The notes under the pieces are model-generated. The model was not told the DNA's origin, searched no databases, and saw nothing but the letters and a program-made list of their open reading frames with translations. Made by a program: the position numbers and the translations under genes. From JAKACA01 sp050010115 (GTDB lineage Bacteria; Actinomycetota; Acidimicrobiia; Acidimicrobiales; Bog-793), in contig JBEKLQ010000149.1 in NCBI GenBank assembly GCA_050010115.1, forward strand, positions 1 to 9,889: a DNA stretch of 9,889 nucleotides. The letters are read 5' to 3'. Below are positions 1 through 6,308 of this stretch, piece by piece (position 1 is the stretch's first letter; each line of letters begins with the position of its first letter).

Positions 1-1290
1 CGCCTCAGCCGCCCCGCCCGCCCCAGCCGCCCCAGCGACGCCGCCGACTTCTGACCCTGGCCCAGCCGCCGCCCACGCTGCGCCCGCCCGGACTGCTTCG
101 TCAAGGTCCTCGCAGTCCCTCACCTCCAACGGTGACGGACCGATGGCCTCCCGGATCCGAGCCAAGATGCGAGGCCCGTTGGCCGGCAGCGTGAAGACGG
201 CAAGCTGATCCGGACCGCGGGTGGCGACGGCTTCCGCCAGCGGCCCATAGTCGATTCCGCGGTCGTGCCCTCCGACGATCAACGCCACCCGTTGCCCTGC
301 GAACGTGTCGAGGGCGGCGAGCGTAGGCAAGACATTGGTGGACAGGCTGTCGTCGACGAAGCTCACTCCCGCAACCGTCCCGATCGTGCGCAACCGGCTG
401 TCCAGGGCCACGAAGCCCTCGGCTGCCGACGCCAGGGCACCGGCGTCGGTCGCTTCAGGGACGCCGAGGGCGCGCAAGCAGGCCCGAGCGATCATGGCGT
501 TGCGGCGGTTGTGGGCGCCCGGCAGGCCAAGTGCATCGATCCAGGCGCCCCCGAGGTCGGGGTCGTCGTGCCGGACCCAGCGGACCCGCGGCCCGAGCAG
601 GGTGGCTCGCGCCACGAGCAGCGAGCTGTCCCCGTCGGCGATCGTGAGGTCCGCTCCGTCCTGCGTGCACGCCGACAACTTGTCGCTGAAGTACTCCTCG
701 ACACCGCCATGCCAGTCGAGATGGTCCGGGTGGAGCGATGTTACGGCCACCACCGGCGGCGACACCGCCAGGTCGGTTGCCTGGTAGCTCGAGACTTCTA
801 CGATGGCGTAGTCGAAGTCCTCCGGCGCGGTCGGCTCGTAGGGGACCCTGCCGATATTGCCCGCCACGAGGCACCGGTACCCGAGGCGCTCGAGGAGGTG
901 CCCGCAGATGGCCGTGGTCGTCGACTTCCCCTTCGTGCCCGTGATGACGACGACCCGATCGAGGGGCGCCTCCTGCATCCACAGGCCGAGGCCGCCGACG
1001 ACCGGTATCCCGCGCATCTCGAGCTCCGCCACCTCGGGACGCCGGCGCCGCACGCCCGGGGTCTTCACGACCACGTCTTGGCTGGCGAGCGCCTCGAGGC
1101 CTCCGCTGGCGAGGGCGAGCACCGGGTGACGGAGCGCCTCGCCGGGCGGCGGCGCGTCCTCGACGACGACGACGTCCGCGCCGAGCTCGACCAGTCGATG
1201 GAGGTTGGCCGTCCCCTCGACCCCGAGCCCCCAGACACCGACCCGGGCGCCGGCGAGGTCAGACCAGGAGATCGCTGGGCGCGTACGCAT
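1..1290 (-). CDS. murD2: MurD2-type Mur ligase: UDP-N-acetylmuramoyl-L-alanine--L-glutamate ligase (3' end outside window)
   Basis: ATP-dependent Mur ligase of cytoplasmic peptidoglycan precursor synthesis, predicted to join glutamate to UDP-MurNAc-L-Ala. From the ATG at 1290 the frame is open for 430 codons to the window edge. Visible: an N-terminal Rossmann-like segment with GVWGLGVEG (18-26); the Mur P-loop GTKGKSTT (118-125); HPDHLDWHGG (187-196); the substrate-domain motif PGAHNRRNA; and a C-terminal domain with FVDDSLSTN and GGHDRGIDYG. The P-loop has GTKGKST where classical MurD usually has GTNGKTT. That, and the overlap of its first 32 bases with the end of murL, point to MurD2, which uses L-Glu, rather than MurD, which uses D-Glu. 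The frame reaches the window start in an Ala/Gly-rich run (codons of 1-45), before the LLSP-type motif expected near a MurD C-terminus. Mur ligase is near certain; L-Glu specificity is inferred from context. Confidence 0.87.
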   Translation of the reverse strand, partial: MRTRPAISWSDLAGARVGVWGLGVEGTANLHRLVELGADVVVVEDAPPPGEALRHPVLALASGGLEALASQDVVVKTPGVRRRRPEVAELEMRGIPVVGGLGLWMQEAPLDRVVVITGTKGKSTTTAICGHLLERLGYRCLVAGNIGRVPYEPTAPEDFDYAIVEVSSYQATDLAVSPPVVAVTSLHPDHLDWHGGVEEYFSDKLSACTQDGADLTIADGDSSLLVARATLLGPRVRWVRHDDPDLGGAWIDALGLPGAHNRRNAMIARACLRALGVPEATDAGALASAAEGFVALDSRLRTIGTVAGVSFVDDSLSTNVLPTLAALDTFAGQRVALIVGGHDRGIDYGPLAEAVATRGPDQLAVFTLPANGPRILARIREAIGPSPLEVRDCEDLDEAVRAGAAWAAAGPGSEVGGVAGAAGAGGAAEA

Positions 1291-2626
1291 CGGGGATGAA
1301 GTGATGTCTGCCCGGGCGGAGCAAGTGGCCGACCTCGGCGCCGGCGTCGGCCGGCTCGGCCGGCAGTTCCGCCGCGAGCTGGTGCACGAGCCCCGAGTCC
1401 CGCCGGTCCGGTCGTGTGGCCGTCAACCGCAGAGCCGTGCGGCATTCGGGGGTGTCGCCGACGCAGTCGAAGGGTTTCGGGGAGGAGGAGGTGGCGAGCA
1501 GGGTGCGGAAGCGATCCGCCAGCGAGTCGTTGTCGAGGGGCTCGTGGCCGGCGAACACCGCCTCGAGCTCGGTGCGCTCCATGAACGGGGCGAGCACCAG
1601 GTCGACGAAACAGCACTTGTCACACTCGCCGCACCACCGGTCGAGGCGCAGTGCCGGGTCCACGTAGAACGCCCTGTTGCAGCTGCGAAAGACGTGGTGA
1701 TACCGGCCCATGGCGGCGAATCGCTGGGCGACCCACAGCTCCGAGGCGGATCGCAGCATGGAGAAGTACTCGGCACTGACACCGTGACGGGCGAGTGCCC
1801 CTCGGAAACCCTCCTCGAAGTCCACCCCTTTCGACCACTGATGGTTCACGACCCTGCCGCCCACGACGAGGTTCCCGGACGAGGCGGAGGCCTCGTTCGA
1901 CATGACGACGGCGTCGCGGCCATGGAGGACGGCGGCGAGCACGGCGATCGCCGAGATGATGCCAGTGACGGGCACGTGGCCGTTCAGGAAACCGAGGTCC
2001 TCCCGAAAGATCGCCGGGTCCAGTGCCCGTTCGGCACGGATCACGGGCAGGCGGGTCGCCGCTGCGGCAGCCTCGATGGCCGCGAAGCGGTCTCCCGCCG
2101 CGCTCACGACGAACACCGCCGTCTGCTCGCCGGCGCGCTCGCGCACGAGCTCGGTCGTGACGATGGAGTCGATGCCGCCGCCGAACGGGACGAGCGGGCG
2201 CAGTTGTGGTTCCGGCACCGTGGCGACAGCTGGTTCGGTCGATGCCGTTGCGGGCTTGTCGCCGGCGATCTCGAGGCCCGAGAGGTCGAGCTCGTTGCGG
2301 TAGGCGTACTCGCCGAGTCCGTCGACGTAGAAGGTCCGGAGGAACTCAAGATCTTGTGTCGTGATCCCGACCTCCCCGAGGTCGATTCCTGGCGGCGCGC
2401 CGGCCTTGTAGTACGAGATGCCGGCGAGCAGGAAGACCCATAAGGCGGCGGCCCGGGCGTCGGGCGTCGCCCACCGCTCGGTCGGCACGCCACCAACGCC
2501 GATCCGCTCGACGAAATGCCGGTCGTCGAGGGAGTAGTGGCAGCGCAGCTCGCCGAGTTGCTCGTCGACCTCAAGGCGCTCGTAGCTGAACCGCTCGGCT
2601 CGCCGCCGGGGCAGTGTGGACGTCAC
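1259..2626 (-). CDS. murL: MurL: UDP-N-acetyl-muramoyl-L-alanyl-L-glutamate epimerase
   Basis: Predicted cytoplasmic ATP-dependent epimerase that converts the terminal L-Glu of UDP-MurNAc-L-Ala-L-Glu to D-Glu, the step after MurD2. The 455-residue product shows a nucleotide-binding, PP-loop-like segment PFGGGIDSIV (147-156), a SNEASASSGN motif (243-252), SCNRAF (315-320) and a compact cysteine cluster WCGECDKCCF (331-340, C332/C335/C338/C339). This combination fits the MurL family known from Xanthomonas. The start is taken as GTG at 2626, because it overlaps the pgeF TGA as GTGA and the conserved-looking protein begins just after it. An in-frame ATG at 2668 would add 14 residues of Arg/Pro-rich sequence that only mirrors the pgeF frame. 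No Shine-Dalgarno sequence is visible at either start, which fits translational coupling. Its 3' end overlaps the murD2 start by 32 bases. Family assignment rests on recalled motifs and the murD2 neighbour. Confidence 0.87.
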   Translation of the reverse strand: MTSTLPRRRAERFSYERLEVDEQLGELRCHYSLDDRHFVERIGVGGVPTERWATPDARAAALWVFLLAGISYYKAGAPPGIDLGEVGITTQDLEFLRTFYVDGLGEYAYRNELDLSGLEIAGDKPATASTEPAVATVPEPQLRPLVPFGGGIDSIVTTELVRERAGEQTAVFVVSAAGDRFAAIEAAAAATRLPVIRAERALDPAIFREDLGFLNGHVPVTGIISAIAVLAAVLHGRDAVVMSNEASASSGNLVVGGRVVNHQWSKGVDFEEGFRGALARHGVSAEYFSMLRSASELWVAQRFAAMGRYHHVFRSCNRAFYVDPALRLDRWCGECDKCCFVDLVLAPFMERTELEAVFAGHEPLDNDSLADRFRTLLATSSSPKPFDCVGDTPECRTALRLTATRPDRRDSGLVHQLAAELPAEPADAGAEVGHLLRPGRHHFIPDAYAPSDLLV

Positions 2627-3462
2627 GGGCGTGGGTGGAGGCGGACGAGTAGAGCGTTGCGCCCGCATGGCCGGGCGGCACGGTCGCTGAAGAATGGGCC
2701 GTCTCCGCCGGTCGGGACAGCGGTGACGTGGATGTGCTCGGATGGGATACCCGCCTCGATCAGGAGCCTGCGGTTGGCCTGCCACATATCGAAGAGATAC
2801 GGGCCGGTGCCTCCGGAGTCGTTGGGGCGAATGACGTCGTCGATGGCACTCCCGAAGCACCGCCTGGCTGCCTCCGCCACCTCGGTTCCCACCCGGTAGT
2901 GGCGAGGGTCCATTGCCGGGCCGACGCCGGCGATCACCCGGTGGGTGTCAGCGCCTCGCTCGGCCATGGCTTCGAGGACTGCGTCCGTGACGCGGGCGAG
3001 GGTCCCCCGCCACCCGCAGTGGATTGCTGCGGCCACGTGGGCGACCGGGTCGTAGAGCACGATGGGCACGCAATCGGCCCACATCATCACCAGGACTGGC
3101 GCTGGGTCGTCAGTCACTAGGGCATCCATTCCGTCGACCGCCGTGGCGAGGGAGGTCGCCCCGCGGCCCCGGTCGGCTGCGGTCGCCCTCGAGACGCCGC
3201 GGCCGTGGGTCTGGTTGCAGACGACGAGATCGTCGAGCGTGACCCCCAGCGCCTCGGCGGCCCGGCGGCGGTTCTCGATCACTCGTGCTTCGTCGTCGCC
3301 GACGTGCAGCCCGAAGTTCAGGCTCTCGTAGTCGCCCGTGGACACGCCGCCGGCCCGTGTGGTCATGAGCGCATCGATCGGGAGGCCGTCGAACGCCCTC
3401 CAGCCCATGAAGTCCAGGCCGCGGCGCTCCTGCCACGTCACCGTTTCGACCGTCTGGGGCAT
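2623..3462 (-). CDS. pgeF: PgeF: peptidoglycan editing factor (YfiH/laccase-domain, DUF152 family)
   Basis: 279-residue member of the YfiH/PgeF family, often mislabelled polyphenol oxidase or laccase. In E. coli PgeF removes wrongly made UDP-MurNAc-L-Ser so that serine does not enter the peptidoglycan stem. Visible family motifs are TTRAGGVS (34-41), NQTHG with H86, WADCVP with C131, and AIHCGWRG with H148. These His/Cys/His residues are the expected zinc ligands. The C-terminal FFSDRAARPCGR (257-268) is a variant of the usual FFSxRR...GR ending. The ATG at 3462 has no Shine-Dalgarno sequence but lies 7 bases below a TANNNT hexamer, so the mRNA may be leaderless. The stop TGA forms a GTGA overlap with the murL start. 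The placement suggests it checks the UDP-MurNAc-L-Ala pool before MurD2 and MurL act; that link is inferred. Confidence 0.9.
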   Translation of the reverse strand: MPQTVETVTWQERRGLDFMGWRAFDGLPIDALMTTRAGGVSTGDYESLNFGLHVGDDEARVIENRRRAAEALGVTLDDLVVCNQTHGRGVSRATAADRGRGATSLATAVDGMDALVTDDPAPVLVMMWADCVPIVLYDPVAHVAAAIHCGWRGTLARVTDAVLEAMAERGADTHRVIAGVGPAMDPRHYRVGTEVAEAARRCFGSAIDDVIRPNDSGGTGPYLFDMWQANRRLLIEAGIPSEHIHVTAVPTGGDGPFFSDRAARPCGRNALLVRLHPRP

Positions 3463-3468
3463 GGGGGC

Positions 3469-3474
3469 AGGATA
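3469..3474 (-). promoter_or_regulatory. Putative -10 element of a leaderless pgeF promoter
   Basis: The minus strand reads TATCCT. Its last T lies at -7 if the A of the pgeF ATG is +1. This is the spacing expected for a leaderless actinobacterial transcript and agrees with the missing ribosome-binding site. No convincing -35 hexamer is seen 16-18 bases upstream. Confidence 0.4.
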
Positions 3475-3504
3475 CGGCGCGTACCGCGTCGGGGCGTTGT
3501 AGAT

Positions 3505-3546
3505 GGGCTGGGGCTTGGGCTGGGGCTGGGGCTGGGGCTGGGGCTT
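3505..3546 (+). repeat. Seven tandem GGGCTG/GGGCTT hexamers (G-quadruplex-capable; rut-like on the other strand)
   Basis: Seven perfect six-base units without gaps: GGGCTG, GGGCTT, four GGGCTG, then GGGCTT. The plus strand thereby carries seven runs of three or four G separated by only two or three bases, a strong G-quadruplex pattern. A minus-strand transcript reading through from the MBL gene would instead be a run of AGCCCC-type units, rich in C and poor in G, as Rho loading sites are. The repeat lies about 40-85 bases upstream of pgeF. The repeat is plain in the sequence; its role is inference. Confidence 0.85.
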
Positions 3547-3549
3547 GCT

Positions 3550-3587
3550 GTGTCGCGACGGTGTACGCGTTTTGACCGTTGCGACAC
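3550..3587 (-). terminator. 13-bp imperfect inverted repeat between the MBL gene and pgeF (terminator or operator)
   Basis: The arms at 3550-3562 (GTGTCGCGACGGT) and 3575-3587 (ACCGTTGCGACAC) pair over 13 positions, with one G-T pair and a 12-base loop. The hairpin starts 38 bases past the MBL stop codon. No U-tract follows on the minus strand. Instead the C-rich hexamer repeat follows, so Rho-assisted termination or transcript 3'-end protection is more likely than a classical intrinsic terminator. A repressor site upstream of pgeF is the alternative reading. Confidence 0.45.
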
Positions 3588-3624
3588 GGAGCGTACTAAG
3601 GCCGAGATGGCGTCGGCGTCGCGG

Positions 3625-4536
3625 TCAGACCGCCGTCCAGACCGCAGTCACGTCGTCGGGATCCGGTGAGCCGGCCTGTCCCTCCCCAGCCAGCTTGCGC
3701 AGGTGGGCCCACACGGAGAACCGGGCGATCGGGTGCAACGCCTCTGGCACGTCGGTGTACACGTCGCTGACGATCTCCTCGATGTGGGCCTCGCCCCGTG
3801 CCCCGAGTGATGACAGGACGGCCGCCTCCCTGGCCAGTCGGTGGTTGATATACCCGTTGATCACCTCAGCGGGGTCCGGCAACAGCGGGCCGTGACCTGG
3901 GGCGATGAAGGTGACGGCGGGGTCGAGGCTGAGCAGCCGCTCCAAGGACGCCAGGTAGGCAGCCATATCGCCGTCCGGTGGCCCGATGACGACCGTCGAC
4001 CCGCCCATGATGTGGTCGCCTGAGAAGAGGACCCTCGCCACCGGCGAGGCGGCTCGCTTGCCGCCGCCGCCACCACCACCACCACCACCACCGAGATCGA
4101 CGAGGTAGCACAGGTGGTTCGAAGCGTGCCCGGGGGTGTGGATCGCCAGCAACGGGAGGTCGCCGTCGACGATGCTGCCCTCACCTACCGTCTCGTCGGG
4201 CTCGAAGCCGTCCCGGGCGCCGAAGCCCATCACCCGCGCTCCGGTCGCCACGGCCAGCGCGGCAGCTCCGGGAGCGTGATCAGGGTGCGTGTGCGTCACG
4301 ACGATTGTCTGTAGCCGTCCGGCAGCGGCTGCGACGATGGCATCCAGGTGAGCGGGGTGGTCGGGTCCGGGGTCGATGGCGACCAGCCGGTCGTACCCGA
4401 CGAGGTAGGTATTCGTGCCCGGCCCGGTCATGACGGACGGGTTGGGTGCCATGACACGGGTGATGCCGGGTAGGACGGCGACCGGTTCACCCGGCACGGG
4501 CAAGTCGAGCACCGTATCGACGATCGGTTCAGGCAT
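3625..4536 (-). CDS. Metallo-beta-lactamase-fold hydrolase (LACTB2/glyoxalase II-like)
   Basis: 303-residue cytoplasmic MBL-fold hydrolase with no signal peptide, so not a secreted antibiotic lactamase. The metal-binding motifs are complete: THTHPDH (81-87) gives H82, H84, D86 and H87, followed by HTPGH with H137, FSGDH with D174, and PGHGP with H215. TGPGTNTYLVG (37-47) is a typical N-terminal strand for this group. Residues 149-159 are eleven consecutive glycines, just before VARVLFSGD. The C-terminal helical segment, with FSVWAHLRKL at 273-282, resembles the LACTB2 tail, where substrates are RNA or thioesters. The ATG at 4536 was chosen because it overlaps the Nudix gene stop by 8 bases; earlier in-frame starts lie deep inside that gene. 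A similar MBL gene (Rv3677c) lies near whiB4 in mycobacteria. The substrate is unknown. Confidence 0.88.
   Translation of the reverse strand: MPEPIVDTVLDLPVPGEPVAVLPGITRVMAPNPSVMTGPGTNTYLVGYDRLVAIDPGPDHPAHLDAIVAAAAGRLQTIVVTHTHPDHAPGAAALAVATGARVMGFGARDGFEPDETVGEGSIVDGDLPLLAIHTPGHASNHLCYLVDLGGGGGGGGGGGKRAASPVARVLFSGDHIMGGSTVVIGPPDGDMAAYLASLERLLSLDPAVTFIAPGHGPLLPDPAEVINGYINHRLAREAAVLSSLGARGEAHIEEIVSDVYTDVPEALHPIARFSVWAHLRKLAGEGQAGSPDPDDVTAVWTAV
4060..4092 (-). repeat. Trinucleotide microsatellite encoding 11 glycines in the MBL gene
   Basis: On the coding strand seven GGT codons are followed by four GGC codons, an uninterrupted GGN tract inside the MBL-fold gene. Slippage by whole units would keep the frame and only change the length of a surface loop ahead of the strand leading to FSGDH. 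Confidence 0.9.
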
Positions 4537-5392
4537 GTGACGTTCCGGTCTCGCGAGGCTGGGGCCGATCAGGAAACGCCACTCCCGCCGGTAGGCCGGT
4601 GGCGTCCTCGTACCCCTCATCACCAGGGAGGACGATGCGGACACCCTCGCCCTCGACCGTGATCCGGGGGAGGATGGCCGGCACCTCGGCGGCGGCTGCG
4701 GCGGCCATCAGGTCGGCGGCGGTCGTGAATCGGCCGATCGCCTCCAGGTTCTTCATGGTCGGGAACATGAGGTCGAGCTCGCCGGCGCGATGGCGCTCGA
4801 GCGCCTCGCCCGGCACGATCCAGGTGCTCGCCACTACCTCCTCGTCGTCGTGCAGCGCCACCTGGTCTTCCGGCACGACGCCGACGAAGAAACGAGTGTC
4901 GTACCTCCTCGGCGCCCCCTCCGGCGTGATCCAGTGGCTGAAGTACGAGATCCGGCCGAGGTCGAGTGTCAGTTCCTCGATCTCACAGATGTCTGCGAGG
5001 CTCGTCTCGCCGGCGTTCAAGGCGCGGCGGTGCTCTTCGAACCGTTGCGCCGTGGCCGGGTACGCGAACGACAGCGGTCGGCCCTCGGACAGCGCCAGCA
5101 GTATCCCGGCCTCTTCGAAGCACTCCCGGATCGCCGCTACGAAGAAACCCAGGCCACCCCGCTCGATCCCCAGGATCCGGCTGGCCTCGGCGTCGTCACG
5201 GCCCTCGCAGTACCGGATCACCTCAGTGCCGTCGTCATCCGGATCGACGGCGCCACCGGGAAAGAGGTGAGCCCCCGCTACCCAGACCGACTGAGCGTTG
5301 CGCCGAAGCATCAGGACCTGCATGCCGGCGTGATCGTCGTCCCTGACCAGCATGATGGTGGCCGCATCCCGGGGGATGAGCGTCGGGCTCAT
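4529..5392 (-). CDS. Nudix hydrolase, NUDT19/NUDT7-like, with interrupted Nudix box
   Basis: 287-residue Nudix-fold protein predicted to cleave a nucleoside diphosphate linked to another moiety. The N-terminal half has TIMLVRDD, VLMLRRN (26-32) and FPGGAVDPDD (44-53). The catalytic helix is AAIRECFEEAGILLA (86-100), with R89, E90, E93, E94 and G96 matching REUxEExGU. About 28 extra residues separate the GG start of the box from its REUxEE half, compared with the standard 23-residue Nudix box. The same kind of insertion occurs in the acyl-CoA diphosphatase NUDT19, so a CoA-derivative substrate is possible but unproven. Residues 151-166 (ISYFSHWITPEGAPRR) also look like that group. The ATG at 5392 has no Shine-Dalgarno sequence and lies 34 bases after the alpha/beta hydrolase stop. 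The 3' end overlaps the MBL start by 8 bases, indicating co-translation. Confidence 0.88.
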   Translation of the reverse strand: MSPTLIPRDAATIMLVRDDDHAGMQVLMLRRNAQSVWVAGAHLFPGGAVDPDDDGTEVIRYCEGRDDAEASRILGIERGGLGFFVAAIRECFEEAGILLALSEGRPLSFAYPATAQRFEEHRRALNAGETSLADICEIEELTLDLGRISYFSHWITPEGAPRRYDTRFFVGVVPEDQVALHDDEEVVASTWIVPGEALERHRAGELDLMFPTMKNLEAIGRFTTAADLMAAAAAAEVPAILPRITVEGEGVRIVLPGDEGYEDATGLPAGVAFPDRPQPRETGTSHA

Positions 5393-5398
5393 CGCGCC

Positions 5399-5404
5399 AC
5401 GGTA
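5399..5404 (-). promoter_or_regulatory. Putative -10 element of a leaderless promoter for the Nudix gene
   Basis: The minus strand reads TACCGT, fitting TANNNT, with its last T at -7 relative to the A of the ATG at 5392. It lies in the 34-base gap after the alpha/beta hydrolase gene. No good -35 is visible, so co-transcription from upstream is equally likely. Confidence 0.28.
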
Positions 5405-5426
5405 TCGGCGCGAGCCGGCAAGGGCC

Positions 5427-6308
5427 TCAGCTGGATCTGCGAGGGAGGAGCTCGGCGATCACTCGCCCGAACGACGACGGGTTGGCGAACGGCCACCCGT
5501 GGTTGCCGTCGACCACCGTCCCTTCACAGCTGGCGGCAAGACACTGGTCGTCGAAGCAGGCTTTTGTGACCACCCGGTCGCCCGACGCCCACACGACCGA
5601 TACAGGAATGCCCAAGTCCGACACCCTCTTCAGCTCTTCCCGGATGTCGGAGCGCCGGGTGATGTGGGCCACCAGCCCGAGGTTGGGCAGATGCCAGATG
5701 AGGTTATGCCCGAGATCCCGGAGCAGTGACGTCGCGGCCTCCGGGAACTCGCCCATGGGGAACTCGTGCACGAGGTGGATCGCCCAGTCCCAGAGGGGTC
5801 GCTCGGTCATCAGCCGCTCGCGGTCGTCGTCCCGGGACCAGGTCGCCCCGATGGCGGCGTCGACGAGCACGAGGGACGCCACGAGTTCGGGTGCGTCGTG
5901 GGCGAGGCGAGCGCTGACGGCACCGCCGAACGAGTGACCGACCACGTGCACCGGCATGAGGCCGGACTCGCTGGTCTCATGTGTGCGCTCCAAGAAACCG
6001 CGCAACGACAGTGCGAACGACTCGAAGTTCACTCTCGTGAAGGCGAGGTCCGTGCTCCTGCCGAAACCAGGCAGATCGGGTAGCAGGACACGAAAACCGC
6101 GGATCGCAAGGTGTTGGGCAGCACGCGTGTACGACGAGTAGCCGAGGCCCCAACCGTGTACGAGTAGGACGGTCGGGCCGACCTCTCCCTCTTCATCGTG
6201 CCCGATGACCTCGCCGTAGTGGAACAAGCGGCCGTCCACGCGGCAGGCGCGTCTGGTCACGCGCGGCCCCGCCTCTATCGCGGCGCCGAGATGAACCAGA
6301 CGCATCAT
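5427..6308 (-). CDS. Alpha/beta-hydrolase fold protein
   Basis: Serine hydrolase of the alpha/beta fold, 293 residues from the chosen start. Visible are the oxyanion-hole strand VLLVHGWGLG (47-56), PDLPGFGRS (77-85), the nucleophile elbow GHSFGG with S126, the acid ASGDRVV with D244, and the histidine DGNHGWPF with H270. The whole catalytic triad is therefore present. A cap domain rich in Trp and His lies between residues 155 and 225. There is no signal peptide or membrane anchor, so it is probably cytoplasmic. Esterase, lipase or C-C hydrolase activity cannot be told apart. Start choice is uncertain: ATG 6308 and the adjacent ATG 6305 precede the conserved-looking part. ATG 6335 and TTG 6374 are further in-frame options but add low-similarity residues coded by a direct repeat. 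No Shine-Dalgarno sequence helps. The Nudix gene follows after 34 bases on the same strand. Confidence 0.82.
   Translation of the reverse strand: MMRLVHLGAAIEAGPRVTRRACRVDGRLFHYGEVIGHDEEGEVGPTVLLVHGWGLGYSSYTRAAQHLAIRGFRVLLPDLPGFGRSTDLAFTRVNFESFALSLRGFLERTHETSESGLMPVHVVGHSFGGAVSARLAHDAPELVASLVLVDAAIGATWSRDDDRERLMTERPLWDWAIHLVHEFPMGEFPEAATSLLRDLGHNLIWHLPNLGLVAHITRRSDIREELKRVSDLGIPVSVVWASGDRVVTKACFDDQCLAASCEGTVVDGNHGWPFANPSSFGRVIAELLPRRSS

Noticed and set aside
265..1299. 344-codon open frame on the plus strand
   Set aside because: Antisense to murD2. Composition is rich in Arg, Gly and Pro with no domain.
1205..2443. 412-codon open frame on the plus strand
   Set aside because: Antisense to murL and the start of murD2, which carry the family motifs. 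No motif or ribosome-binding site supports the plus-strand frame.
2623..3462. Laccase/polyphenol oxidase function
   Set aside because: That is an old family label. The His/Cys/His zinc site and the Mur neighbours support PgeF.
3505..3546. CRISPR-like array
   Set aside because: The units are six bases and contiguous, with no spacers and no cas genes. It is a simple tandem repeat.
3572..3599. Plus-strand promoter TTGACC with TACTAA
   Set aside because: The -35 is good, but TACTAA does not fit TANNNT and no plus-strand gene follows. The bases belong to the inverted repeat.
3625..4536. Antibiotic-degrading beta-lactamase
   Set aside because: No signal peptide is present, and the motifs and C-terminal helices fit the LACTB2/glyoxalase II-like housekeeping group.
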